DNA from: SIG223 sp964442785
GTDB taxonomy: Bacteria > Bacillota_I > Bacilli_A > RFN20 > DUOF01
NCBI GenBank assembly: GCA_964442785.1
Contig: CAYTZW010000004.1
Location: 1 to 51,722, forward strand
DNA: 51,722 nt
Reading direction: 5' to 3'
Below are positions 8,732 through 18,005 of this stretch, piece after piece. Under the pieces are notes generated by a model that was not told the origin of the DNA, ran no database searches, and saw nothing but the letters and a program-made list of their open reading frames with translations. The first letter of the stretch is position 1. Each line of letters opens with the position of its first letter. The translations under genes were made by a program, and so were the position numbers.

Positions 8732-10677
8732 TTTAACTCAAACATCATATTTCTAAGTTCCGCTGCCCTTTCAAAATCAAGTTCCTTAGCAGCTTGTCGC
8801 ATTTGTAATTCTAATTGTTTAACTAACTTAGCAATATCTTTAGGATTTAATTTTTCAGTTTCAATTTCCTTAGTATTATTTTTATCTTTTATGGTAATAG
8901 GTTCTTTAATTTCTTTGATAATAGTCTTCGGTACAATTCCATTTTTCTTATTATAATCATCTTGTATTTTTCTTCTTCTGTTAGTTTCATTTATTGCCCT
9001 AGACATAGAACTGGTAATCGTATCCGCATACATTATTACCCTTCCATTAGCATTTCTAGCAGCCCTTCCTGTAATTTGAATTAACGATTTATCAGAACGT
9101 AAAAATCCTTCTTTATCAGCATCAAGAATTAATATCAAAGAAACTTCTGGAATATCCAAACCTTCTCTTAAAAGATTTATTCCTACTAAAACATCATATT
9201 TACCTTGTCTTAATTGATATATAATTTGAGTTCTTTCTAAAGTTTTTGTTTCACTGTGTAAATAAGCAACCTTAATTCCCCTTGACTTTAAATATTCTGT
9301 TAAATCTTCCGCCATTCTAATCGTCAAAGTTGTAATTAAAACTCTTTCTTTTCTTTCAATATTTTGATAGATTTGTTCCAAAATATCATCAATTTGATGT
9401 TTAGTAGGTTTTACTTCAATAAGTGGATCTAATAGCCCAGTTGGTCTAATTATTTGTTCGGCAACTTCGCCATTAGTTTTTTCAAGTTCATAATCACCCG
9501 GAGTAGCACTTACAAAAATTGCTTGGTTAATTTTACTTTCAAATTCTTCAAACCTTAAAGGACGATTATCCAAAGCACTAGGTAATCTAAATCCATATTC
9601 CACCAAAGTTTCTTTACGAGAACGGTCGCCATTATACATTCCCCTTATTTGAGGTAAACTAACGTGTGATTCATCGACTACTAATAAATAATCTTCTGGA
9701 AAATAATCAAATAAAGTATAAGGTGTTTCTCCTGCTTTTACTCCATTTATATGGCGTGAATAATTTTCAATACCAGGACAAATACCTAATTCTCTTAAAG
9801 AATCCAAATCACTTTTTGTCCTATTTTCCAATCTTTCATATTCTAAAGGTTTTCCTTCTTTTTTGAAAAACTCTAATCTTTCTTTAAGTTCTTCTTCAAT
9901 CGTTTCACAGGCTCTTAAAAGCCTTTCTTTTGAAGAAGCATACGCATAAGCAGGAAAAATTGGAAAACTTTTGTAATTTTCTTTTACTTTACCACTTACA
10001 GGGTCAATTATCGAAATTCTTTCAATTTCATCTCCAAAAAATTCTACTCTAATATAGTATTCGTTTGTAGAACTAGGGCCTATTTCCACACAATCCCCCT
10101 TAGCTCTAAAAGTTCCTGGTCCTAAATCCAAATCATTTCTTTGAAATTGACCAGCTACTAATTTTCTTAACAGGTCATCTCGACTAAGTTCTTCTCCAAC
10201 TTCTATATTAAAAGCCATACTTTTATATTCACTAGGATCCATAGCACCATATATAGCCGCAACAGAAGCCACAATAATGGTATCTTTTCTCTCAATAATG
10301 GAATTTAAAGCAGCAGCCCTTAACATATCAAGTTCCATATTAGTTAAAGATGACTTATCAATATAGGTATCTGATTTAGGAATATAAGCTTCTGGTTGAT
10401 AATAATCAAAGTTAGAAACAAAATACTCCACTCTATTGTTAGGAAAAAATTCCTTAAGTTCTAAATATAATTGTCCTGCTAAAGTCTTATTGTGAACCAT
10501 TACTAAAGTAGGCTTATTAACTCTAGCAATAACATTAGAAATAGTAAAAGTTTTTCCCGTTCCAGTAGCCCCTAATAATACTTGATACTTTTTGTTATTT
10601 TCAATTCCTTTAACTAATTTTTCTATCGCTGGTTTTTGATCTCCGGTAGGATTATAATTAGAAACTAATTCAAACAT
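8719..10677 (-). CDS. uvrB: UvrABC excision nuclease subunit B
   Basis: Damage-verifying helicase of nucleotide excision repair; it receives damage from UvrA and then recruits UvrC. 652 aa, normal for the family. Walker A GATGTGKT is at 36-43, the beta-hairpin region with YYQPEAYIP follows, DESHVSLPQ is the DEAD-like box, and helicase motif VI is QITGRAARN. The C-terminal UVR motif (about 618-650, RQAAKELDFERAAELR) binds UvrC. uvrA does not follow, unlike in Bacillus, where uvrB and uvrA are adjacent. The upstream region contains two direct repeats but no recognisable LexA box. Confidence 0.98.
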   Translation of the reverse strand: MFELVSNYNPTGDQKPAIEKLVKGIENNKKYQVLLGATGTGKTFTISNVIARVNKPTLVMVHNKTLAGQLYLELKEFFPNNRVEYFVSNFDYYQPEAYIPKSDTYIDKSSLTNMELDMLRAAALNSIIERKDTIIVASVAAIYGAMDPSEYKSMAFNIEVGEELSRDDLLRKLVAGQFQRNDLDLGPGTFRAKGDCVEIGPSSTNEYYIRVEFFGDEIERISIIDPVSGKVKENYKSFPIFPAYAYASSKERLLRACETIEEELKERLEFFKKEGKPLEYERLENRTKSDLDSLRELGICPGIENYSRHINGVKAGETPYTLFDYFPEDYLLVVDESHVSLPQIRGMYNGDRSRKETLVEYGFRLPSALDNRPLRFEEFESKINQAIFVSATPGDYELEKTNGEVAEQIIRPTGLLDPLIEVKPTKHQIDDILEQIYQNIERKERVLITTLTIRMAEDLTEYLKSRGIKVAYLHSETKTLERTQIIYQLRQGKYDVLVGINLLREGLDIPEVSLILILDADKEGFLRSDKSLIQITGRAARNANGRVIMYADTITSSMSRAINETNRRRKIQDDYNKKNGIVPKTIIKEIKEPITIKDKNNTKEIETEKLNPKDIAKLVKQLELQMRQAAKELDFERAAELRNMMFELKGQQ

Positions 10678-10740
10678 TTGGTAAACACCTCGATATTATT
10701 ATAGCATTAAAACAGCACTTTAAAAATCAGAAAATTTAAC

Positions 10741-10790
10741 ACAAAGTTGTCACTTTTTTTGTAAACTTGATACAAAGTTGTCACTTTTTT
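10741..10790. repeat. two 19-bp direct repeats upstream of uvrB
   Basis: ACAAAGTTGTCACTTTTTT occurs at 10741-10759 and again at 10772-10790, exactly 31 bp apart, about three helical turns. Each copy contains the dyad ACAA-AG-TTGT. A degenerate third copy (AAAAAGTTGACTTTT) lies at about 10795. The region is the 185-bp gap between uvrB and ctpB. They could be tandem operator sites; no known regulator is recognised. Confidence 0.7.
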
Positions 10791-10862
10791 CTAAAAAGTT
10801 GACTTTTAATTGCTGTATTATTTTTGTACTATGATTATAGGCAAATTAATTAATAGAATGTT

Positions 10863-12272
10863 TTATTTTCCCAAAACCCAATTTAAAACCTGAGTTGTTT
10901 CAGCCTCAAAATGTTGATATTCAAGATCAACAATATTTCTTCTAATATAATTAAAAGTATCTAAATCAACTATACCATTTTCTGTCAAACCTGCATCATT
11001 TTGTATTTCTTTTATGGCATCTTCTGTTACTTTATCAAAATATCCTGACAAATAAACTTCTTTTCCTAAAATATCTAAAGCATATTGTAAAGATAAAACA
11101 CTAGTAGATTTATCATTTAATTGTAAATTTTTAGTCCAACTAAAATAAGTAGAACTATACTTTTCTTTTTCTATTTCATAGCCTAAAGTAGGAGCCACCC
11201 CAACCTTATTGATAGTAGTTCCATTAGGACCAATCCACAACGCAAAAGTTAAATGAAGTATATAATCATTAGATAAAACAAAATCTTTTTGAGCAGACCC
11301 TTTTCCATAAGAATTTTGTCCTACTATATAAACATTAGAGTTCATTACAGAAGCATTTTCTTTCAAAGAAACCGCTAAAGCCTCAGCTCCACTAGCACTA
11401 TCTTCATTTACCATAACGTAGATATTATCAAAATGATAAGTTATTCCGTCCTTATCAACATCATATTCTTTAGTTCCATCTCGATATTCAAAACCCATTA
11501 TTTTAGTATCCTTAGGTAAGAATAAACTTGCTATGGAAACGACAGTATCAACATAACCACCAGGATTATCACGTAAATCAATGATTAAAGTATCAGCACT
11601 ATCTTTCAAATCTTCTTTGAAAATCTTTTTAAACTCTGAAGTTGTATAACTTCCAAATTCAGCAATAGAAACCATAAAGTATTTTTCTGTAGAGGCCACA
11701 CATTCAACAGTATTTTCTAAAAAATCACTAATTGTAACATTTGCAGTTATTTCTTCACCATTTCTATCAATCGTTAATATAACTTCATCAAGATAAGAAA
11801 ATTGCAATAAAGATGTAACTTCTGCATAAGTTTTGCCATCCAAGTCATAAATATCATCATTAATTTGTATTTTTTTAATGATATCATATTTTTTTACTCC
11901 ACCGATTTGTGCAGGAGAATTAGTTAAAACTTTAGTTACATATAAATAGCCACCATAATCAGTAACACTAATTCCCATTCCAACTGAGTAATAATCCCCC
12001 ATAATAGAAGAATCAGGATCCATTACAAAAGTGAAATTATCGATTCCATTCGTGGTCATTCCGTCTAAGGCTCTAGTTAGAATTTGGTCATCATTACCAT
12101 AATACCAATAATTTTTTAAAAGAGAGTAAACCTCATTTAAGACTTCACTTTCTTTATCATTTTTCTTACTTAACTCAATCGGTGAAATAACTCCTAAAAG
12201 AAAGCTTATTACTAACGAAATAGTTAATAAAATAGAATTTTTTACCTTTGTTTCATTTCTTCTATTTGACAT
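10863..12272 (-). CDS. ctpB: C-terminal processing serine protease CtpB-like (S41, PDZ and peptidoglycan-binding domains)
   Basis: Membrane-anchored S41 protease acting outside the membrane. 469 aa: transmembrane helix at about 12-30, PDZ domain about 95-180, peptidase domain about 195-370 with the Ser-Lys dyad (S294 in SASGAE, K324 in SYGKGSAQ), then a PG_binding_1 domain about 385-445. The canonical motif is SASASE; G and A replace the fourth and fifth residues here, but the nucleophile is kept. In B. subtilis CtpB has the same architecture and cleaves SpoIVFA during sporulation. The order uvrB-ctpB-prfB-secA is also conserved, which supports orthology. Only 2 bp separate it from prfB, so they are probably cotranscribed. 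Confidence 0.88.
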   Translation of the reverse strand: MSNRRNETKVKNSILLTISLVISFLLGVISPIELSKKNDKESEVLNEVYSLLKNYWYYGNDDQILTRALDGMTTNGIDNFTFVMDPDSSIMGDYYSVGMGISVTDYGGYLYVTKVLTNSPAQIGGVKKYDIIKKIQINDDIYDLDGKTYAEVTSLLQFSYLDEVILTIDRNGEEITANVTISDFLENTVECVASTEKYFMVSIAEFGSYTTSEFKKIFKEDLKDSADTLIIDLRDNPGGYVDTVVSIASLFLPKDTKIMGFEYRDGTKEYDVDKDGITYHFDNIYVMVNEDSASGAEALAVSLKENASVMNSNVYIVGQNSYGKGSAQKDFVLSNDYILHLTFALWIGPNGTTINKVGVAPTLGYEIEKEKYSSTYFSWTKNLQLNDKSTSVLSLQYALDILGKEVYLSGYFDKVTEDAIKEIQNDAGLTENGIVDLDTFNYIRRNIVDLEYQHFEAETTQVLNWVLGK

Positions 12273-12274
12273 AA

Positions 12275-13379
12275 TTAAGCCCCCTTTTTCTTTAAATAAG
12301 CATAAATAAATGTATCAATCTCGCCGTCCATTACTTTCCTAACATCTGTTTCACTAGCATCTGTACGATTATCTTTAACAAGAGTATAAGGACAAAAAAC
12401 ATAAGATCTAATTTGAGAACCCCATTCAATATTTTTTTGTTCTCCTTTTATTTCATTTAAAGCTTCTTTTTTTTGTTCTAACATCAAAGTATATAATTTG
12501 GATTTCAAAGTCAACATTGCTTTTTCCCTATTTTGAATTTGAGATCTTTGAGATTGACTAGTAACTACAATTCCCGTTGGAATATGAGTAATCCTAACTG
12601 CAGAATCTGTTTTATTAATATGTTGTCCACCAGCACCACTTGCTCGATAGGTATCAATTCTTAAATCTTCACTTTTAATATCTATTTTAACATCTTCATT
12701 TATCGAAGGAATAACTTCAACAGAAGCAAAGGAAGTATGTCTTCTTTTATTAGCGTCAAAAGGAGAAATCCTTACTAAACGATGAACACCTTTTTCCGAT
12801 TTTAATCTTCCATATACATTATGACCACTTATTAAAATTTCAACCGATTTTATACCAGCTTCATCTCCAATTTGGTAATCTAAAACATCGACTTTTAAAT
12901 CGTTTTTTTCAGCCCACCTGACATACATTCGATATAACATATCTGCCCAATCTTGACTTTCCGTTCCCCCTGCTCCAGGGTGAATTGTTAAAATAGCATC
13001 ATTAGCATCATAAGGACCATTTAATAAACATTCTATTTCAAATTTTTCCAAGTTTTGCTTTAATTCTATTTCTTCAATATCCAAAAGATTATTCATTTCA
13101 TCATCATAGTCTTCTTTTAAAGATAGACATAAATCCCATAAATCAGAATATTTCTTTTCTAAATTAAGGAACGTTTCCATTTTAATTTTAGCGTCATTAC
13201 CTTTATCAATAATTTTTTGAGCTTCCCGCCTATTGTCCCAAAAAGAAGGACTTTCCATTAATACATTTACTTCATCAATAACTTTTTTTAACTTTGTAAA
13301 GTCAAAGAAACTCCTTTAATTCACTTAAAGAAGTTTTCATTGTTTCTAATTCATTTTTTATTTCATAAATTTCTCTCAT
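12275..13379 (-). CDS. prfB: peptide chain release factor 2 (programmed +1 frameshift)
   Basis: Releases peptides at UGA and UAA. The frame downstream of 13303 lacks a proper start. The real start is the ATG at 13377-13379; 25 codons (MREIYEIKNELETMK...) lead to an in-frame TGA at 13302-13304. The site is AAGGAG TTT CTT TGA C: an internal Shine-Dalgarno 3 nt before CTT, the slippery CTT and a poor-context UGA. A +1 shift reads CTT then GAC and continues as DFTKLKKVIDEVNVLMES, giving about 367 aa. Stop-recognition tripeptide SPF (in RISPFDANK) and the catalytic GGQ (SGAGGQHINK) are present. It begins 10 bp after secA, as in Bacillus. Confidence 0.97.
13295..13315 (-). promoter_or_regulatory. 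RF2 programmed frameshift site
   Basis: The minus strand carries AAGGAG, TTT, CTT, TGA and C, with the stop at 13302-13304. Low RF2 levels leave UGA unread long enough for CTT slippage, so RF2 synthesis is autoregulated. The spacing of the internal Shine-Dalgarno is the same as in the E. coli element. Confidence 0.95.
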
Positions 13380-13388
13380 AACTTTACC

Positions 13389-15863
13389 CTAAAGAGCCAA
13401 TTTTTTCTTTTTAGGCTTCAATTCTCTATTTACAGGAACTTCAATTTTTTGAAATTTAACTCTCATAATATTATTTACTAAAATATCCGCAATTTTATTC
13501 ATCATTTCTTGGAACATATCAAATCCGTCATTAATATATTCATTCAAAGGATTAATATTTGCTTTTCCTCTAAATCTAATCGCATTTCTTAATTTGTCCA
13601 TATCATCAATATGTCTTTGCCAATTAGCATCAATAATTTTTATTAAAGTCTTTTTATAATAATCTTTAATAATTTCACTTGGAACTTCTGCAAAATTGCC
13701 ATTAATAAAAGCAACTAAGTCATTATATAAATTTTCTACTAATGTTTCTACACTACTAGATTTATAATTATCTGGATTTAACATTAATCTTTCAACTGTT
13801 AAAGCATCAATTTGAAGTTTCATTTTTTCATAATTAAATAATTCTTCTTCATCTACTACATCAAAACTACGTTTGATAATTTGTTCAGCATAATTATGAA
13901 TCATTTTTAAAACAACATCTGTAGCATCTTCAGTTTTTAAAATTTCATCTCTTTGAGCATACATTGTTTCTCTTTGTTGACGTAAGACATCATCATACTC
14001 TAACGTACTCTTACGAGCATCAAAATTGTATCCTTCAATTCTTTCTTGAGCACTTTCTATTGCTTTAGAAATCATTTTAGATTCAATAGGTTGATCTCCT
14101 ATAGAATTAACAATTTTCATTAATAAATTATTTTTGTTAGTTCCTGTTCTTATAAGCAAATCATCTTCAAAAGAAACATAGAACCTTGAAAAACCAACAT
14201 CACCTTGTCTACCAGAACGACCTCTTAATTGGTTATCAATACGCCTAGACTCGTGTCTTTCACTACCTAAAACTGCTAAACCACCTAATTCTTTTACTTC
14301 ATCATCAATTTTAATATCGGTTCCTCTACCTGCCATATTAGTAGCGATAGTTACTGCACCTTTTCTTCCTGCTTTAGAAATTATTTCAGCTTCTCGAGCG
14401 TGATTTTTAGCATTTAAGACTTCGTGTCGAATACCTTCTCTTTGTAACATCTTAGATAAAACTTCAGAAACATCAACAGAAATAGTACCTACCAGTACTG
14501 GTTGTCCTTTACTATGTCTTTCTTTTATTTCTTCAATTAAAGCTTTATATTTATAATTCTTATTAGCATAAATCAAATCCGTTGCATCTTCCCTAATAAC
14601 AGGTTTGTTAGGTGGTATAGCCACAACTCTCATATTGTAAACTTTTAAAAATTCTTCTTCTTCCGTTTTAGCGGTACCAGTCATACCTGCTAGTTTGTTA
14701 TATAATCTAAAGAAGTTTTGTAAAGTTACTGTTGCTAAAGTAGCAAGTTCTTCTTTAATGCTTACTCCTTCTTTGGCTTGAATTGCTTGATGTAATCCAT
14801 TGTTATATTGTCTTCCTTCAAGTATTCTTCCTGTAAATTGGTCAACAATTTTAATTTCATCTTCAACTACAACATATTCAACTTCATTTTGCATAATCAA
14901 ATTAGCTTGCAATGCTTGATTAATTAAGTGAACTAAATATGTCGTTTCTGTAGTATATAAATTAGGTACATTAAATCTTTGTTCTGCTTTTTTAATACCC
15001 CATTCCGTTAAAATGGCTTTTCTGTCTTCTAAGTCAACATCATAATCAGAAACTTCAATTTCAAGCATTTCTCCTTTATCATCTACTAAAGGATTTCCAT
15101 TGATATCTTTATTTACAAAATAAGAACTCTTTAAAGATTTTACAAATCTATCAGCTTCAATATATAACTTAGCAGTATTTTTTTGTCCCCCTGAAATAAT
15201 AAGAGGAGTTCTTGCTTCATCTATTAAAATGGAATCAGCCTCATCAATAACGGCATAATTAAGTTCTCTTAAAACTCTTTTATTCAAATTATCAACCATA
15301 TTATCTCTTAAATAATCAAAACCAATTTCTTGGCTAGTTGTATAAGTAATATCACACGCAAAAGCTTTCTTCTTTTCTTCAGAAGTCATACCTGCTTTAT
15401 TAACACCAACTGTCAAACCTAAGAAACGATATATTTCTCCCATCCACTCAGCATCACGACCTGCTAAATATTCATTAACCGTTACAACGTGAACACCTTT
15501 TCCTTCTAAGGCATTAAGATAAACTGCCATTGTAGCAGTCAAAGTTTTTCCTTCTCCAGTTTTCATTTCAGCAATATCGCCGTCATCTAAAACCAAAGCA
15601 CCGATTACTTGCACTTGATAAGGAAATTGTTTTAAAACTCTCTTAGCTGCTTCTCTAGCAACAGCATAAGCTTCAGGACGAATATCTAACAATTTTTTTC
15701 CATTTGCGAGTTGTTCCTTAAAATAAAAAGTTTTGTTTTTTAATTCTTCATCAGTCAAATTTGCTATTTCATTTTCATATTTCAATACTTCTTCTGAAAG
15801 TAATGTTAATTTTTTTAAATGCTTTTGATCAACTTTAAATAATCTATCGAAAAATCCTGGCAT
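13389..15863 (-). CDS. secA: protein translocase ATPase SecA
   Basis: Cytoplasmic motor that pushes preproteins through SecYEG. 824 aa. Nucleotide-binding domain 1 has MKTGEGKTLTATM (Walker A) and DEADSILIDEARTPL; NBD2 carries ATNMAGRGTDIKI and QLRGRSGRQGD. The helical scaffold and wing domain follow. The C-terminus ends in a basic tail (RELKPKKKKLAL) without the CxCxSGxxxxxCxC zinc-binding motif seen in many SecA proteins, so the SecB/lipid-binding tail is missing, as in several Bacillota. Located directly upstream of prfB, as in B. subtilis. Confidence 0.98.
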   Translation of the reverse strand: MPGFFDRLFKVDQKHLKKLTLLSEEVLKYENEIANLTDEELKNKTFYFKEQLANGKKLLDIRPEAYAVAREAAKRVLKQFPYQVQVIGALVLDDGDIAEMKTGEGKTLTATMAVYLNALEGKGVHVVTVNEYLAGRDAEWMGEIYRFLGLTVGVNKAGMTSEEKKKAFACDITYTTSQEIGFDYLRDNMVDNLNKRVLRELNYAVIDEADSILIDEARTPLIISGGQKNTAKLYIEADRFVKSLKSSYFVNKDINGNPLVDDKGEMLEIEVSDYDVDLEDRKAILTEWGIKKAEQRFNVPNLYTTETTYLVHLINQALQANLIMQNEVEYVVVEDEIKIVDQFTGRILEGRQYNNGLHQAIQAKEGVSIKEELATLATVTLQNFFRLYNKLAGMTGTAKTEEEEFLKVYNMRVVAIPPNKPVIREDATDLIYANKNYKYKALIEEIKERHSKGQPVLVGTISVDVSEVLSKMLQREGIRHEVLNAKNHAREAEIISKAGRKGAVTIATNMAGRGTDIKIDDEVKELGGLAVLGSERHESRRIDNQLRGRSGRQGDVGFSRFYVSFEDDLLIRTGTNKNNLLMKIVNSIGDQPIESKMISKAIESAQERIEGYNFDARKSTLEYDDVLRQQRETMYAQRDEILKTEDATDVVLKMIHNYAEQIIKRSFDVVDEEELFNYEKMKLQIDALTVERLMLNPDNYKSSSVETLVENLYNDLVAFINGNFAEVPSEIIKDYYKKTLIKIIDANWQRHIDDMDKLRNAIRFRGKANINPLNEYINDGFDMFQEMMNKIADILVNNIMRVKFQKIEVPVNRELKPKKKKLAL

Positions 15864-15920
15864 TTTCTAATCACTCCTATCACTAGATAATATTATCATT
15901 TTTATTTATAAAATAAAAGG

Positions 15921-15950
15921 AAAATAAAATCCCTCATAACGAGGGAATTT
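15921..15950 (-). terminator. terminator of the cold-shock gene
   Basis: CCCTC/GAGGG (15931-15935 with 15941-15945) with flanking A/T pairs is followed on the minus strand by ATTTTATTTTCC. It lies directly after the csp stop codon. Confidence 0.75.
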
Positions 15951-16155
15951 ATAAAGAAGCTATTTTAACAACATTTCTGGCTTGTAAACCTCTTTCAGAT
16001 TGGATTAAATCAAATTCAACTTCTTGTCCTTCATCTAAAGATTTATATCCTTCTTGGTCTATTTGAGAATAATGAACAAAGATATCTGCTCCTTCTCCTC
16101 TGTTAATAAAACCAAAGCCTTTCTCTGCATTAAACCACTTAACTTTTCCTACCAT
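15949..16155 (-). CDS. csp: cold-shock domain protein (CspA family)
   Basis: Small single-domain RNA/ssDNA chaperone that melts mRNA structure. 68 aa, with RNP1 KGFGFI and RNP2 DIFVHYS (most CspA proteins have VFVHFS) and the usual start MVGKVKWFNAEKG. The 97-bp gap after comFC and a terminator just after the gene make it monocistronic. The leader contains a short hairpin, CGGT-ACAA-ACCG, upstream of AGGAAGG, and so may fold differently with temperature; this is inference. It occupies the place of the flagellar block that separates secA from comF in Bacillus. Confidence 0.95.
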   Translation of the reverse strand: MVGKVKWFNAEKGFGFINRGEGADIFVHYSQIDQEGYKSLDEGQEVEFDLIQSERGLQARNVVKIASL

Positions 16156-16252
16156 ACTATTTCCTTCCTTTCACTACGGTTTGTACCGCACCTAAAACTA
16201 TAAAACTTAGACAACTATAATTCAAAAATAATCGTTCAACAAATTTAGTCAT

Positions 16253-16843
16253 TTATCTACAATTTTTGAAAATAACCAAGATTTGACAATCAATATTTGG
16301 AGAAAGATGTCGAATGCAAGCTTTTAAAGTCGCTTTTGTCGTCATAACATCATCAATTAAAACAACTTTTTTATCATTTCTTTTATTAAATCCAATAACC
16401 TTATCAATGTTTTTTCTTTCTTTTTCTTTTAAAGAAGCTTGTTTCCATTCTCCTTTTTTATAAAAAGGTTTATATACTTTTTTAGAAATAGTTAAAGCAA
16501 TTTCTTCTACGTGATTAAAGCCTCTTTTTTTATCACTTTCTAAAGAAGAAGGAACACAATAAAAAACATAATCTTTGTACTTTTCTTTCAGATAATTTTT
16601 AAACATATAAGTAAAAACTGTTTTTAAAGTATAATCATATTCACCTTTAAATTGATAAAGTAAATCCTTACCTAATCCTTCATATTTATAAAGACAAAAA
16701 ACTTTTTTTCCTTCAAGAAAACTATTTTCCAATAAAACCGACATTTTTTTAAAACATTCACTACAAAGAGGTTTTTTAATTAAAATATCACTAATACTAC
16801 AAATACTAACTTTTTTACAAACTAGACACTTATTTATTGGCAT
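16253..16843 (-). CDS. comFC: ComF family protein (ComFC-like phosphoribosyltransferase fold)
   Basis: Cytoplasmic protein needed for DNA uptake in naturally competent Bacillota. 196 aa. An N-terminal four-Cys zinc finger (CLVC at 6-9, CSEC near 28-31) precedes a PRTase domain with the PRPP-binding loop VVLIDDVMTT near residue 163. The gene overlaps the end of comFA by 14 bp, so it is translationally coupled. ComFB is absent between comFA and comFC. Whether the cell is naturally competent cannot be judged from here; the pair is often kept in genomes where competence is not known. Confidence 0.9.
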   Translation of the reverse strand: MPINKCLVCKKVSICSISDILIKKPLCSECFKKMSVLLENSFLEGKKVFCLYKYEGLGKDLLYQFKGEYDYTLKTVFTYMFKNYLKEKYKDYVFYCVPSSLESDKKRGFNHVEEIALTISKKVYKPFYKKGEWKQASLKEKERKNIDKVIGFNKRNDKKVVLIDDVMTTKATLKACIRHLSPNIDCQILVIFKNCR

Positions 16844-17927
16844 TTTTGATAATCTTAATGGCTTTCTTAAATTTAAAACATCGATACTTACTTAAAAAAT
16901 ACACTTTTCCATTAGGATACTTTTCTTTTCTTCCTGCTCTACCTGATATTTGAATTAAAGTAGGAACATCAAAAACTTTATTATTTGCCTCATAAACGAT
17001 AATTTGAACATCTTTTAAGGTAATTCCTCTTTCTAATACCGTGGTGCTTAAAATGACTTTAAAATCGTAATTTTTGATTTGTTTTAAAATGTAATCTCTT
17101 TTTTTTATTTTACTATGAATTAAACAAAGACTTTCGCCATAAAAACTTTTTAAAAAAGAAAATAACCATTCTCCTGTTTTGATAGAACCAACATAAACAA
17201 TCACAATAAGCGAGGAAGATAATATATCAAGCAAACGTTTTAACTTCTTTTGTAAATTCAAAGAGATAACTACTTCAGGAACGGGAATTGGATAATTATG
17301 GTATCTTTTATTCAAAAACAAAGTTTTACAATTTTCAATTTTACTAATCGTGGCAGACATATAAACAACACTTCCAAGGCAACATTTTTTCAAAATTGAT
17401 TTCAACACACAATTATTATAAAAAGGAAAAGCATCAATTTCATCAACAAAAAGAAGGTCAAAACAGTCAATATATCGATAAGCCTGATGCGTAGTGAAGA
17501 TAATGACATCAGCCTCTAAACAAGTTGTTAATCCACCATATACTCTTACCACCGATACACCAATAAAGTCTTTAACAATTCTTTGATACAATTCTTCCAC
17601 GACATCTTTTCTTGGAATTGCAATGCCAACCCTTTTTCCATTTTCAAGTCCCCAAAGTAAACTTTCATAAATTATTTCGGTTTTCCCTGCACCACAAACA
17701 GCATTAATTAAAACATTTTCATTATTTTTAACAAGTTCTAACAATTTAGAAGAAATTTCCTTTTGAGATTTAGTTAATTCATAGTTTAAATTTATTTTAC
17801 CTTTAACAATTTTATTTTCTTTTTTTAAAATAGGATAACGATATTCAAAACAAACTCTACAAACATATTTACCATTACTTAAAAAGAACAACCTATCATC
17901 TTTATTACCACAAACCTTACATTCCAT
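16830..17927 (-). CDS. comFA: DNA-uptake helicase ComFA
   Basis: DEAD-box ATPase on the cytoplasmic side of the competence DNA channel, thought to help pull in single-stranded DNA. 365 aa, shorter than the roughly 450-aa Bacillus protein. It has an N-terminal four-Cys zinc finger (CKVC at 3-6, CRVC at 23-26), Walker A AVCGAGKTE, Walker B box FVDEIDAF, SATIS (motif III), and QISGRAGRK (motif VI). AGGAGGG precedes the ATG. It is divergently oriented from yigZ and forms an operon with comFC. Synteny comFC-comFA-yvyE matches B. subtilis. Confidence 0.93.
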   Translation of the reverse strand: MECKVCGNKDDRLFFLSNGKYVCRVCFEYRYPILKKENKIVKGKINLNYELTKSQKEISSKLLELVKNNENVLINAVCGAGKTEIIYESLLWGLENGKRVGIAIPRKDVVEELYQRIVKDFIGVSVVRVYGGLTTCLEADVIIFTTHQAYRYIDCFDLLFVDEIDAFPFYNNCVLKSILKKCCLGSVVYMSATISKIENCKTLFLNKRYHNYPIPVPEVVISLNLQKKLKRLLDILSSSLIVIVYVGSIKTGEWLFSFLKSFYGESLCLIHSKIKKRDYILKQIKNYDFKVILSTTVLERGITLKDVQIIVYEANNKVFDVPTLIQISGRAGRKEKYPNGKVYFLSKYRCFKFKKAIKIIKNANK

Positions 17928-17977
17928 TCGCCCTCCTATCTATTAATAAGACAAATAATTACAAAATCCTAAAAATT

Positions 17978-17986
17978 TGTTATAAT
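17978..17986 (+). promoter_or_regulatory. extended -10 promoter of yigZ
   Basis: TGTTATAAT is a perfect extended -10 element. Seventeen bp upstream, ATTACA (17958-17963) matches four of six -35 bases. The start of transcription would fall just before the AGGAG ribosome-binding site. Confidence 0.75.
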
Positions 17987-18005
17987 GTAAAAAAGGAGAT
18001 TGCCA

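Noticed and set aside
10678..10740. LexA box in front of uvrB
   Set aside because: I looked for the Bacillota consensus (GAAC-N4-GTTC) on both strands and found no acceptable match.
10799..10821. Plus-strand promoter TTGACT/TATTAT upstream of ctpB
   Set aside because: Spacer is only 11 bp and no plus-strand gene follows.
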